Shown: one piece after another, positions 37,044-49,787 of the stretch
Numbering within the stretch: the stretch's first letter is position 1
Layout: the number at the start of each line of letters is the position of its first letter
Source of the DNA: Coffea arabica
Lineage: Eukaryota > Streptophyta > Magnoliopsida > Gentianales > Rubiaceae
NCBI RefSeq assembly: GCF_036785885.1
Contig: NC_092312.1
Location: 11,054,001 to 11,118,000 of the forward strand
Direction of reading: 5' to 3'
DNA length: 64,000 bases
Position numbers and translations under genes: made by a program
Notes under the pieces: generated by a model
Told to the model about the DNA's origin: nothing
Seen by the model: only the letters and a program-made list of their open reading frames with translations
The model's database searches: none

Positions 37044-37192
37044 CGTTCCTGAATTGTTTTCTTTGGAGTTTGGTGTCCTTCTCAGTGTGCGAGTCCAGAA
37101 GCGGTGTTTGTTTTGAGTTTTGACATGAAGGTTTTTGCTGTCTCTTGACGTGGATTTCTGTAGCACACTAGAGAAGTTTACACGACCGGGCG

Positions 37193-37991
37193 GCTGTGAC
37201 TAGGGTCCAGGGATGACAATGGGGCGGGTGCCCGCAAGGAGCTAATTGGGAGGGGTTTGGAGCGGGGGTGTGGGGAATTTTTTTCCCCTGCTTAGAAGCG
37301 GGGCGGGGGAGTACCTCCGTCCCATCCCCTGCCCCATCACCCGTTTTAAAAAAAATAAATATATAAAATATATATATAATTATATATATAATAGATAATT
37401 TAATTAGTTACAAAATTATGATAATGATATTATTAATTATATATATTATATAATATTTATTAGTATATATAATATAATTGATATTATTAATTATACTAAT
37501 AATTATATATGTGTACTAATACAAATTATTAATTGATTATACTAAATTTACTAATACATTTATACTAAAACCCTAATTACATTTAATACAATAATATTTT
37601 TTTCTTAAAAAAAGCACAAACACAATAATGAATTAGTGATTGTATTTGTGCCAAAAGTAAAAATTTGACTATTTTAGTTATTTTTATTTCATCATGTTGG
37701 ATTGTATTCAAATAAATTTTATTTGATTGTTTTTATAAGTTTCAATTGTAAAATTACAATGAATAATAATTTGATGATATGTTGATATTTTAGTACTTGA
37801 TTATTTGCTAAAATTTAACCATAATAAAATTATATAACAAATTTTTATTAGTCTCGCGGGAATATCCGCGGGGAAGCGGAGCGGGGATAGGGGATGGGGC
37901 GGGGGCGGGAGGAGTTTGTAGGCAGCGGGGCGGGGGATAGGGGAGGGGTCACCCGCCCCAACCCCGCCCCGTTGCCAACCCTAGTTGTAAC
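37193..37991. mobile_element. GC-ended hAT-like MITE, copy 1
   Basis: The element spans 37201-37983. Its right end, read on the minus strand, is TAGGGTTGGCAACGGGGCGGGG. Its left end is the same but for one 7-bp insertion (TCCAGGG) and base changes. The flanks GCTGTGAC (37193-37200) and GTTGTAAC (37984-37991) match at 6 of 8 positions, both differences being transitions, as in an aged 8-bp hAT target duplication. The ends are very GC-rich and the core very AT-rich. The interior matches the copy at 57134. It begins 157 bp upstream of the quinone oxidoreductase start codon. Confidence 0.75.
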
Positions 37992-38077
37992 TGGCCAACT
38001 TTGGAGTTTGGACCGACTCTTGTTTCCTATCCATCAAATTCTACAAAAAAAAAAAAAAAAAAAGAAGAAGAAAGAAA

Positions 38078-38345
38078 TACTCCTTCGTCCCAATTATTTA
38101 GTCATATTTAGGTAATTCAACTTTTTAAAAATAATAGTTTGATTGTGATGTTTGTACTTCTCTTTTCAATTTTACCCCCATAAATTTAAATTTGAAATTT
38201 AAATGGTAACATACATATAATTAGAAAGAAGGGTTATATTGAAAAGAGAAACTAAAAGTTTTTTTTTTTACTTTTACAACATGACAAATGTTTTGAAACA
38301 TTCTAAAATAGAAAGTATGACACTTTTAATGGGATGGAAAGAGTA
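38078..38345. mobile_element. Stowaway-like MITE (diverged)
   Basis: The element, 38080-38343, begins CTCCTTCGTCCCAATTATTT and ends in the imperfect complement AATGGGATGGAAAGAG. It is flanked by TA dinucleotides at 38078-38079 and 38344-38345. The ends are related to the CTCCCTCCGTCCC termini of the element at 51929. It lies next to a long A-run at 38045-38063. Confidence 0.7.
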
Positions 38346-39144
38346 ATATATATCTAGTTCGGAAAGGGAGAACTACAGTTTTTTCATTTTTTTTAAATGA
38401 ACTTAAAGTTTTAAACATAAAACTTATCTGTCGAATCTTTTGTTCCCAATTCTAATTTCTAAAAGAATAACCAAACGCTCTCTATTTCCCATCCTCAAAT
38501 TCAAAGATCGTTGTTTTCTTTTGTAATTCTATTAGATTTTGTTTAATTTTAGAAGTACCAATGCATTTTGTTTAATTTCAAAATATGGTTGTGGTTTGTG
38601 TAGGATTTAAGATTTTTTTTGTAGTAGGTACAATTGAAATGAATTTATTTATTTGAATTTACAATTTTAAAACTTTATTTGCGTTTAAAAATATTTGACA
38701 TTTTATCATGTGATGTTTTAAATTGGTTCATGGGATATCCTATTCTGTGCACAAATGTGTGTGCGTGTGTGTATATACATAATCATCGAATCAAGATTGA
38801 AGCAGTCTGACTCACTGAATCTCGACCCGATCACTTTCCTAATTCAATTAACGGTTCGAGTTTCCAAGACATGGCTAATGCATCTCAATGGCTTTTAACA
38901 GCATGACATGCCAAAGAGCTTTTACGTTCAAAACATAATTTCATTCCTAGTTGTAAAATTCAGTCTAGCCTGACGGTTGAACCAATCAACTCGGTGAGCC
39001 GGATATATGATCGGGTTGGGTTACTAATTAAATCAGTTAAACAACAAATTCGTTGACCAATCAATGACTCAACGGTTCAATTGATGAATCGGATAAAAAT
39101 CATCGGTTGAAACACTAAACTTAAAAATTTTATTATTTTTATAG
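38346..39144. other. Gene-free AT-rich DNA
   Basis: No gene, RNA or bounded repeat was recognised. A short GT-alternating patch is present near 38756-38778. Confidence 0.45.
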
Positions 39145-39303
39145 GAGTAAATCTTATTTACGCTGATAATATATATACAATAGACTATTATGGTTGGATA
39201 CTCGATATATTTGCAAATTTTGGATTTCAAATTCAAATTCGAGTTATGTGTCATGCATCTAATGGTGAAAGTGTACACACTGTCAGCGTATAGAAAATTA
39301 AAT
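39145..39303 (+). mobile_element. Mutator-like MITE, copy 2 of family
   Basis: Starts GAGTAAATCTTATTTACGCT and ends in a segment whose complement begins AAATTTAATTTTCTATACGC. It has the same layout and length (~159 bp) as the intact element at 50021-50177. Flanks of the type TTTTTATA on both sides (39136-39143 and 39304-39311) may be the remains of the target duplication. Confidence 0.65.
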
Positions 39304-39311
39304 TTTTTATA

Positions 39312-40178
39312 ATTTAAAATAGATTATTATATTATATTATATAACTATTGTGCAACTCATAGTTGAACTGCTCAACCTACGCTTGACCGGTGAGCCGATG
39401 ACTCAATCACCTCTCTGGGTTGAACTCAGGTCGGATTTATATTAATAACTATGCTTTCATTTTCTCTCATGGGTTGGATTGAATCAGCGAATTTGCTATA
39501 CTATGGACAAGTATAGTTGACAGACAGCTTAGTGGAGATTGAAGTATCTGTCATCAAATGAAAGCAAATTCCTCGATCATTGGCACTTGTTGCAAGGAAG
39601 TTGAGCTTTTGAGCTGTCTTTTCAGCTCATGATCAACCGCGACCATCAATCAACCATTTCCATTTACCAAAATGCTGTCCACATATTCGCAAAATGAAGC
39701 AGATTTCAGATGTTTAACTTACGAAACACCTGCATGGAGAACCTCTCCAGTGATCTACTAAATACATCTAAACGCTCGACAGTTCGAAGACTACAGTACA
39801 GGTTCGTGCAAAATTACAGATGATGGATGACCTTCAACCACATTTTTGCCCTATACCATCTGAATCAACACAATTTGATCCGAATCACTGCTGAGATTGA
39901 AACTTCACCTTAAATTAGGAAGATCATTGAGATTGTGACCATGATTGTAGGATCTTACAATCCTAAATTCTACAATCTTGATACAATACTATCGAAATTA
40001 AGTAGTACCGTTGCCTAAAGAAGATTTTTTTTCCCCTTAAACTATTGAGACTAAATGGAGACTAAATACTAAAATTCAGGACAAGTTTCTAACTTATCAA
40101 AAATCAAGACCCTGCATTATTTATTCCACAGCAAACTTAGCCACTTCAAAATTACCCACTTGAATGTTCCCCCGGTCC
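39312..40178. other. Gene-free intergenic DNA
   Basis: No coding exon, RNA gene or bounded repeat was recognised in this stretch. Confidence 0.45.
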
Positions 40179-40742
40179 ATCACAAGTAGAGGTGTCAAAA
40201 TGGGTGACTTGGGCGGGTTTGGGTTGGATAAAATGGGTAATGGGTATAAGTGAGTCAACTCATTTATACCCATTTAATTAGATAGGTATAAATGGGTAAG
40301 TCAAAAAATGAATTGGGTAACCCAATTACCCATTTATAACTCATTTATTTTAACTTTTTGCAAACTCATTTAAATTCATTTTTGTAAACTAAGTTATCAA
40401 TGTATACCACTCTTTGTACCCATCATTAGTTTTAAATATTTACTTATAATGTTCAATAAACTTAATTACCAATTTTTTTCATTTATACTCTATGTCACAA
40501 AATTACCTATTATTTAATAATTGAATAATACGAATATAAAAATTTGAATTAAGTACTATAAAAATTAATATAAAAACTTAATCCAAAAATTTTGAACCCC
40601 TAACATTTTTTTCATATATAAATTTAAAATTTTATTTTATAAAGATAAGAAAATAGGCTAAAATTTATCATAAATTGGTAATGCTAAAAAATGAACAAGT
40701 TAACAAACTAAGAAAAAATAAAATAATAAGATAAAACCAACA

Positions 40743-40779
<37 letters not shown>

Positions 40780-41009
40780 TTAACATAATGACAAAATGAA
40801 AAATTTGAAAAACAAAAAAAAAGGTAGGAGAAAAGAAGAGACTTGGGGGAAGAGAATTTTAAATGGGTTAATTGGATTTGATGGGTTACCCAATAATACC
40901 CATTTAATAAATGGGTAACACATTTATATCCATATACAAAAATTTAAGATACCCATACCCATCTATTAAATCTAATTAATTGGATTGATTTATCACCTCT
41001 AATCACAAG
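40179..41009. mobile_element. hAT-like non-autonomous element (TAGAGGTG family), copy 1
   Basis: The element spans 40187-41001 (815 bp). It starts TAGAGGTGTCAAAATGGGT and ends in the complement of TAGAGGTGATAAATCA. It is flanked by a perfect 8-bp duplication, ATCACAAG, at 40179-40186 and 41002-41009, as expected for hAT transposition. The subterminal regions repeat ATGGGTA motifs and their complements. The core is AT-rich with an (AAT)n tract at about 40744-40778. No transposase frame is present. Confidence 0.88.
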
Positions 41010-41535
41010 TATGCCAAGCAGTGCCTTGTTGATTACTAGCCTCCCATGCGTGGCAGTTTAGTGACAGAAAGAAAAAAAAAAATAGAAAGGTTAAAGTGTG
41101 AAAATGTGGAAGTTACTTAAGTGGGCGTGCATGTTAGCTACCGAGACGCTTAAAGTGGAGGAATGATGCAAGGATCTTCTGTTTCACTTTATGAATCATT
41201 TTTTGCCCTAATATTTACTAAATTGCTATATATCTTTCAGAAATACCTTAAATTAATTCTTTTTCTTGTTTCTGTAAAATTCAACAATTGCTTGTAGGGT
41301 AGCATATAAAAGCTAACAGACTAAATAACAATATATAATAGAAAAATAATAAAAAATATCTATTTAAATTCCATTTTTCAGTTAAATTTTGTCAATATAT
41401 GATTTTTTATATTTTAGTCCCTATTAGTAGTGTTAGAACTTAAAGAAACAAGCAAAAGAAGTAAAATAATGAAAAATATATAGCAATTTAACAGATGTTA
41501 AAATAAGAGATGGTACGGAAATTGAAACAGAGCCT
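41010..41535. other. Gene-free AT-rich DNA
   Basis: No supported gene or bounded repeat. Confidence 0.45.
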
Positions 41536-41713
41536 GCAATCATGTTGACATAAAGAAAGTCTACAAATTTGCTTCTCGTACACCTCGGAGCCAATGGCAA
41601 GTTGCAACCATGTTGACATAAAGTCTACAAATTTGCGTCTGGTGCACCTCGGAGCCAATGGCAAGTTGACAAGGCGGTCTCATGAAACCAATTTGTAGAC
41701 TTTATGTCAACAT
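41536..41713. repeat. Direct repeat plus inverted repeat block
   Basis: Two direct copies of a ~65-bp unit (41536-41604 and 41604-41668) share CATGTTGACATAAAG, CTACAAATTTGC and CACCTCGGAGCCAATGGC. The 24-bp segment at 41610-41633 recurs as a perfect reverse complement at 41690-41713, so the second copy can fold into a hairpin with a 56-nt loop. Confidence 0.85.
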
Positions 41714-41915
41714 TACTTCACGTTACGTGCCTCGATGGCCAATATGCATGCGCACTTTAGAGACTTCATCCAAATAAACGACCTGGCCATCCCCAACCAA
41801 ATTAGAAAAACTTGTCCTTTCAATGGGCCAACTCTAGATTTTATGTCACTGGAAGGGCCAAAATGAAATATGTCCTCGTTATCTTACTCTTAAATCCGGT
41901 CCTTCAACGAAAATT

Positions 41916-42128
41916 CGCAAGTGTTGAAAGGACATCCGCAAAGACCTTAAAAGCGCAATCCTAAAAGCGTTAGAGATAGGGTGTTGAACGAGTGTAACCG
42001 AACCGACCGACCGACCGAGCATCTTAAAGTCAAGCGCAAGTGTTGAAAGGATATTAAAAAGGACCTTAAAGCGCGGTCCTAAGGCGACAGAAATAGCGGT
42101 GTAAACAGGGGTGTGACGAGTTTAATCG
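41916..42128 (+). repeat. Diverged ~90-bp duplication with a CCGA run between
   Basis: The units at about 41916-42000 and 42035-42128 both begin CGCAAGTGTTGAAAGGA. Both contain GACCTTAAA-AGCGC, TCCTAA and GCG motifs in the same order and end in a GAGTGTAACCG-like or GAGTTTAATCG-like segment. The spacer carries (CCGA)4 at about 42002-42018. The block is less AT-rich than its surroundings. The family is not recognised. Confidence 0.6.
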
Positions 42129-42330
42129 AAAGCGTGCATTTTTATTTAATTTATTTTAATAAATTTAAAATTTTATTTAATTTTAATTTATTTATTTGTT
42201 AAACTAAATTTAAACAAATTTTTTTTATTAAACTTGAATATTATTAAATATAAAATAATATTTAAATTTAGTTAAATTAGTTAACAATCAAATTCAAAAA
42301 AAAAACTCTTATTAAGTGAATTTGATTGAG

Positions 42331-44417
42331 TCTACCTATTATATAAGAAGAAAGTGGAGTTACTGTAGCAACTTCGATGATTGCCAAGTGGATCCCTCTC
42401 ATTTTGACACGTGGCCCATTCCTTTTCTTTTCTTCATTTTGCTTTGTTTTTTCTTTTGTTCACTTTATTTCCTTTCTCCTTTTTTATTAAAGATAATTAA
42501 ACAAATCCTCATGTACACTGCAGGTTTGTTATTTAGTTTTCACTTTGTACTCCATTTTTTTCTCCTATCATCCTAATTAATCATTTATTCTATTTTTTTT
42601 CTATTGGATTAGTTGATGCATTTTCTTTCATTTTTGTCCATAATAAACTAAATGAATGATTTCATTATCGGAGATCAAGAATGGGTTTGATATTTCCTTT
42701 CTTCCATAGTCCAATAATTATGATTCATGATCTTCTACTTTTAATGTCTCTTTTTGGTATATACTATTTGATATTTTTTTGTCATTTTTTGCGTCTTGAT
42801 CAGCAACCTTTGCTTATTGCTTTCCTCACCTATTTCTTCTTCAGCTGACTTTCTTTTCTGCCCAAAATAGGTATGTGATGCTGTGAATATTTTTCCCCAA
42901 ATCTAAAGAAACATTTTTTTAGTTTTTTATATTTTATTTATTTTGAAACTACTTTTTGATCTTTTTATTTTTGGAAAAGGCTGACAACAAGACGGGTGGT
43001 GATTACATGAAGAATTTTTAGGCTAACAATGAAAGAATTGTAACTACTTTTCTCTCATAAAATAAATAACATCATTATGCATATTCATTCTAATTCTAAT
43101 TTTTTATTTATTAAAATTGTTATTTGATAATAGGGTGATAGTACTACAGTAGAGGAGAAAAAAATCTAATAAATGAAAATCCAAGGTAAACAAGGATCAG
43201 GAAGAAAAAAATAATGCATATTAAAAATTAACCAGAATCTCTTAATTTATGGATAGGTAATTATATTTTAATTTATATGAAGTTTATTAATTGTGAAAAA
43301 TACTTATAAACTGGATAAGGTGGATGACGGGTAAAATAATTGTTGGGGCTAGCAATTTAGAATGTGAAGATAATATTTTATATCTCTTCATTCAACATTT
43401 TGAATGACTAGCTTGTATCCATAATAGGTAGTTTATTTTCATGGTTTTAATTTTAGCAAATGATAGCTTGGGAATAAAAGAAGTGCAAAATTAGATTTCA
43501 GAATCTTCTACTTAAACTGGTTTTATATGACTTTGTACTCTTATCCTTTTCTATTGCCCATAATGATAGATAATGTAATTAGAGTTTGAGATGATTGTTA
43601 GACATAGAATTGGACATATCATTACTATTTGGCTAAAGAAGTTAATAATATGTTGTCGATTTGACTAGCTAAAACAATTGCAGTTTTCAAAGGAATGCAT
43701 TTGGTGGGAAGTTAGTATTGAGGCTTTTAGCTTAGAGTGTCACTCTACAAAATATTATTAGAAAATTCTATTTTGATTAAGAAGACATATTTGCAATCAA
43801 ACAAATTGTTGGATTTGAATTTGCATATGTAGATTTACAAATATGGCAATTCATGTTTTTATTTAAACTTGCTATATGTATTCTATAACTATTTGGTTAG
43901 ATAATGTTTTCATCTATTTGTAATACTATTAGACATGATTTAAATGGATAGATTAACTCTCCAAAAAGAAAGAAAAATATGCAAGTTTGTATTTTTTTTT
44001 TATTGATGTTGAAGATAGTGACAAGTTTTTGTGACTTTCTGTATTTTTTCTAATTATTAATATGTTAGAAACATTATGACTACTCTTTATTTAATTACAA
44101 CTAAAACTATGCTGCTATTAAACCGATAATACACTCATAATGAATTTGCTTTCTTTTCTTTTTTGGTATCATTACGTACACATAATATTGGTTAAAAATT
44201 CTTTTTCCAAATCACAATAAATTGGGGTTAACTTTATATATGAAATTTCTTTTCACAGTAAATTTTAATTATTTTTATATTTAATTTTTTTCCTATATTT
44301 CTATTCATTATGTATTAAAATATTTGTTATTATATATTTAACTAATGTTCCAGAGGACCTGGCACGCTAATGTTCTAGAGGGCCTGGCTGTGCGTTTCAC
44401 AGCCGAGGTACCTCTAG
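42331..44417 (+). mobile_element. Non-autonomous Helitron-like element
   Basis: About 2.1 kb starting TCTACCTATTATATAAG and ending CTAG before a T (44414-44417, T at 44418). A 7-bp-stem hairpin, GGCTGTG-CGTTT-CACAGCC, at 44386-44404 lies 13 nt from the 3' end. A TC start, a CTRR end, a subterminal 3' hairpin and no target duplication are the Helitron hallmarks. There is no Rep/helicase coding capacity, and the interior is gene-free AT-rich DNA. The base before the start is G and not the preferred A, so the 5' end is less certain than the 3' end. Confidence 0.6.
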
Positions 44418-44624
44418 TATCAAAATATTTTTCATCTTAGTAAGAAATGTGTGTAAATCCCGTCAGCCACGTCGCCTAACTTTATCTATTCCCTCCATGG
44501 CAAGAAAATCAATACATTACCATCATTGTTTAGCTTTTTCAACTGCTCAGTTATTTTTCTTACTCCTCTGGTGTCCTCTTCTTCATCAATGAAGTGAACT
44601 AAACAAGAATAATACTCCCAAAAA

Positions 44625-44634
44625 TATATATAAA
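44625..44634 (+). promoter_or_regulatory. Putative TATA box of the ENDO2-like gene
   Basis: TATATATAAA lies about 100 bp upstream of the start codon at 44728, a usual distance for a plant core promoter with a short 5' UTR. Confidence 0.5.
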
Positions 44635-44727
44635 AAAAAAAACTGCTTCAACTGAGCTTTCTCATATTTGTTACTTTTGCTTTTCTGATTACTTCCACTG
44701 TCCTTTGTTTTTACGCATCATTAAGAC

Positions 44728-47700
44728 ATGATCAGTCTGAAGTCATGGTGGATTGGAAGCGTATTATCCCTTCTTCTTTTATCATTATTAGTTCCAGGAA
44801 CTTTTGGTTGGGGAAAAGACGGCCATCATGTTATCTGTGAAATTGCCCAGGTAAATTATCTGTCATTCATTCTTTCTTTATAATCTCTCTGAGAAATTAA
44901 AAATTCAGTCTTTACAACCAATTCATTGCCTGATTCTTGGTAAAATTTTATGTTTGTTTTAAGTTAAGGCTTAGCAGAAATGCTGTTGGAGTTCTAATTC
45001 TAGTCCCACTTCAGTATTATGTGAAGCTTAAATGGGCTTTTGATGTTTCTGTGTTTTCCCCAAGTAAATCAATTCTTGATACTTTTATGTGACTTGCTTA
45101 CTAATTGAATCAAGCAAATTGTTAATCTGGTTATCAAGCTGGTTAAAGCTGGTTAAAGTGAGTTAAACTTACTCTTGTTAGAGTTGAAGTCTAGGATTAA
45201 CTGATTTCATATCAAGTCATTGTAAGAAGTACTCTGGTTATATTTTCATTGACCAAAAAATTCTCTGATTCCAGCTAGCAATATACAATGCCAAAAACAA
45301 AGGGTTTACTGTAGATAAAAGGTGCTTTTCTTTTTGCCTGGGCAGACTGGTACTTGTGTTGATTCTTGATTAAGTAGAGGGATTTGAGGATGGTACATAG
45401 AAGTACTCTGGTTGTGCCCAGATATGATGTCGATGATGGTCATATTAGTGATAAGAATAACTGATAGTATATCTTAGGTAACCTCCCCTCAGCACTTTGA
45501 TAGGAAATGCTTTATATGCATCAGGGATATCTTTCAGAAGATGCTCTGGTAGGGGTGAAACAATTGCTTCCAGATTATGCAGAAGGAGAACTTTCCGCTA
45601 TTTGCTTCTGGGCGGATGAGATTAGGTGGCATTATCACTGGAGCAGGCCTTTGCATTACGTTGACACGCCTGACTTTAGGTGTAACTACCAGTACTGCAG
45701 TAAGTTACAGTGTCTGCTTGTTTTCCCTTAGTCTATACTGTATTGTTCTATTTGGCATGAAACTACAAAACTAAGATAATGCACCAATGCCCCCCTACTT
45801 CTAGTTCTTGGATGTGATAACTGCAATTGCTTGGTAATTGCCATAGTTTCAATCTGTCTCTGCTAGCAATAGTAATCATTTATCTATTTTTCTATTGTTG
45901 CCTGCCAATTCTGTGATGCTTTTATGTCTGTAGGAGGAGGATGTTTGCCTGACATAGTACTTTGAACATGCAAGGTGAACTAATTGGTGAGAGCTTACTA
46001 CTGGGAGTATGCTATTATACTTTCAGTACTAAGGCTCTGACCTTTAATAAAGTTCAAATCCTGTAAGCCTATTTTCAGCTGCCGACAGATAGAGGACGTC
46101 CCATACTCTTAAAGCATGAAATCTGTTACTAGTTGCTAGTATTTCTGGAAATTGGCACTTGACCATGCATTCTTCTTGAGGTTTCTGGCTTGGTTTTGCC
46201 AATGATGAAACATTGCGGCGCATTCCTTCTTGCTACGTGTAAAACATTGTGAAACAAATATTCACATTCCCTTGATGTATAACTTCATCAACATGTTTGG
46301 ATTTCTGCATATCATCGCTATTCATGTTTATTTAGCAATTCTTGTTATTCAATTGAATGTGACAACTCCTTGAGAACCAAAATCTCTTTTTTCCATTATG
46401 TGTATAATACAAATTTACTTCTTGTAGGAATTGTGCCTCTAACTTTCATTACCTTACCTGTAGACAACAAGGCTGACTCCCTTTCTACTTTTTGAAGGAG
46501 ACTGCCATGATTCTGCTGGTCATAAAGACATGTGTGTCACTGGTGCAATATACAACTACACTAATCAACTAACATCCAGTTTAGATGTTCCAGATTCTGA
46601 AATTAAATGTAAGTCTACACTTCTAACATGTTTATGGCATGATTTTTTATAAAGAATCTAAGTTAATATTCTCCCTATAACAGACAACTTGACAGAGGCG
46701 CTCATGTTTTTGTCACATTTCATTGGTGATGTCCACCAGGTTAGCTTAATCTTCTACCACTCTCGGAAAATTTTGATCAACTGCTTCTTGTATTGTAGTC
46801 TGGGAAGGCTTTGGCCTTAAACAAGTACTGTATATCATAATGTATTTGGCATGGTTCTCATATATGTAAATTGCTTACAACTGCTATCTCAAGGGTGCTA
46901 ATATTTCAAAGGGTACTCATAACCAATTACTTTTTAGTAATACCATGCTGGGCCTCTGTCAGTGTCTCCCCAATAGTGAGAGAATATGTGGTAGTGAGAA
47001 GTACCTTGTTTGTGGTTTTTCGTTGTATAGGCACTTTAATTGTACTGCAAAAATTGGAGGTCCATATTTGGAAGTTATCTCTTGTTCCGTAGACTGATGC
47101 CAATTTTCAGGAGATGGGCGGAATTGAGCTACAGTCCATTCATGGGCTATATACTGCTAATAAATACGTGACTGCAAAGTTGCAGTCGCGTTGCTATGCT
47201 GCATCTTTGCAACAAGCAAGCTTTATTGTTGTATTTTATCATCTTTGGAATAATAGGCCTCGTGAGGTGGATGGAAGTAATTTTGAAGCCCTTTTAGTTA
47301 GGGATCAAAGGGCGCAAGAATAATATCTTTCTGATCAATTTGACATAGGGATTTTGATTTCCAATAGTCACAGGAATATGTTAGTAGTCTGCATCTAAAG
47401 CTATACCATGTTATTCTCTTTTAGATTGTGTAAATAAGTGATTCTGCAAAGTATTGAGCATGATTTTCTTTTTACAGTTCGATTTTATTTCACAGGTTGC
47501 ACAAATAAAATAGAATCACAATCAATTAAGCTTTGTCTGATAAATTTAACATGCATGGCAGCCTCTCCATGTGGGATTTATTGGAGATGAAGGTGGAAAC
47601 ACAATAACTGTTCGCTGGTACCGGAGAAAGACAAATTTGCACCATGTAGGTCCTTAACCAAAACTATTTGGACTAAAGTCTCATTCAATTCTTCTTTGAT

Positions 47701-49787
47701 TGTCATTTTTTTATCACGAGCACCATGAGCAAATCATAAATCAAATGTGGCTCTACCAACGTCTGGTTTGGAACTTCATGAATATTGCTGGAAAAATATA
47801 CAAGGTAGCTACTGTGGTAAAGTGCAGAATTCATTCTGATGAAATTAATCATTTGCCACTTTTGACATGTGACTAGTCTAGGAAGATGCCCACAAAACAC
47901 TGTTCCTTTTAAAAATATTAGAATTAGTTGTTGATTAATGCCTACTTGCTTTATGTTGCCTCCCCTGCTTTCAGGTATGGGATACTATGATCATTGAATC
48001 TGCTTTAAAGACCTATTATAACTCCGATCTTACGACTATGATACAAGCAATTCAACAAAATATCACAGTATGTTCTCTTTGTCCTTTTCTACCTTCACTG
48101 CTTGAGTAGTTTCATGCACTATGACAAGGCTATTGAAATTCAGAGGGACTACATCATGCATAGTCCATTATTACAGACAGTCATGTGCTACAGAAATTGA
48201 AGTAGAAAAAAACATTGACATTTCAGTTGGTATTCTCTTCTATAGTCCTTGCTGAATATGTGGATAATTGTGCTCATTCATTGTAGGAGCAAAACCAGAT
48301 TGTCTTAAATAATGACAAATGAAATCTTTTCATGATATTCTTACACAGAAGCTCACCTTGGAATGGAGAGCTAATCCTGACATAATAATGTTACCGTCTC
48401 ATTGTCCCATATTCTTCTCCTGTTTTGAAATCCTGTCCACATCATGGTCTTTATTGTAACATAGTGTATCTGTTTGATTAAATTTGCAAGGAACTAATTT
48501 GTGCGGTGTGGGGAAGTAAGCATTTCTTGATTGCAAAACACTGCCTGGACTGTTTTCTGTCACAATCTATACACATTACTATCTGTTTATCTTTTTTCTT
48601 AACCTGTAACAGAATGAGGATATCTCATCGTGGGAGAATTGCAATGGCACAGTTTGTCCAGATCCGTGAGCACTTCTTTCAGTCACTCCTATCAGTTTTT
48701 GTGTTTGTCATGCTCAAGATGCATGTTTTTATATTTATAAATGTCCAATTATATTGCGATGCTTGATTCCATTTTATGTGCTTCCCAAACTTGCATGTCA
48801 TTTGGCACCAAATTAGTGTTCCCATGGCTGTTCTGTTTCCATATGGCAATAAAATTTAAGGAGGTCATATTAAGTATGGCTTTTGAACATGGATTAAGCT
48901 GGTAAAGATGCTGTCAGGTAATGCATATCTGCTTGAGCTTGGGGACTCTAGTGGTTAAAGTTGAGGTCTAACATTTTGCATTACAAAGCTCATCTTCTGC
49001 ATAGCTGAGTTTAGATGATAAATGTTTTATTAGCTATACCATTATAACTCCCTAGTGATCTAAATTGTAGTAGCACTGTGTTTCAGGTATGCTTCTGAAA
49101 GTGTAAATCTCGCATGCAAGTTTGCCTACAGAAATGCTACACCAGGAAGCACTCTAGGAGGTGGTACTCCTTTCCCTTTATTTCAAAGTGAATCCATTTG
49201 GATGCATACATCTATTTCTTTTTAGCGATCAGTGAAGCCTTTTGCCTTTTTTAACGAGGAAGGCGCAGACAAAGTAAGAAACTACCTCTAGAAGGCTTTT
49301 TCCAGGAACTTTCTCCTGTGAAGCTGGATTATTTCTTCTGAAGTAGCGTTTTAAAGAAATGTTTTTAGTTCGATTAGATTAAACGAATCCTATATGATAT
49401 ATGAATTTTGGCATTAGTTCTTTTTTTTTTTTTTTTTTTATCTATCCAAGTCACTTAATAGCATAAAAAATTCTAACATGCATTGTTTCATCTGTTGATT
49501 AATTGCATCAGCAACTAGCAGTAAGTTAAATTCAAACTGCTCCTCTCTCTGTCCTTGGGATTTTTAAAGTATATATTTGTGAGGATTAGGATGCTTGATC
49601 AGTGCCCTAATCATGTTCTTCTTCAAATTGTCTTCCATATCTAATTTTGTTTGCTATTGGTCTTATAGATGATTACTTTATTTCTCGGTTGCCTGTTGTG
49701 GAGAAGAGACTGGCTCAGAGTGGCATCCGCTTGGCTGCTGTTCTCAATCGTATCTTCTCTTCAAATCTACCAATTGCGAAAGAGTGA
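44728..49787 (+). CDS. ENDO2: S1/P1-type endonuclease, ENDO2-like
   Basis: Secreted or vacuolar zinc-dependent nuclease cutting single-stranded DNA and RNA (family knowledge). Nine exons: 44728-44850, 45525-45699, 46498-46608, 46684-46739, 47562-47645, 47975-48067, 48613-48665, 49087-49160 and 49669-49787. They encode 295 residues and every phase closes. Residues 1-27 are a signal peptide; cleavage before W28 gives the mature start WGKDGH, in which Trp1 and His6 are zinc ligands. Other P1-type ligands are visible: D in CFWAD, H in PLHYVD, H/D/H in FLSHFIGDVHQPLH, and H/D in NLHHVWD. Cysteine pairs (CRDCH, CVTG, NCNGTVC) and N-glycosylation sites (NYT, NLT, NGT) fit a secreted glycoprotein. 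WGKDGH points to ENDO2 and not ENDO1. It is the upstream member of a tandem pair. Confidence 0.92.

Noticed and set aside
41536-41668. CRISPR-like repeats
   Set aside because: There are only two copies of a long unit with no regular spacers, in a plant nuclear genome.
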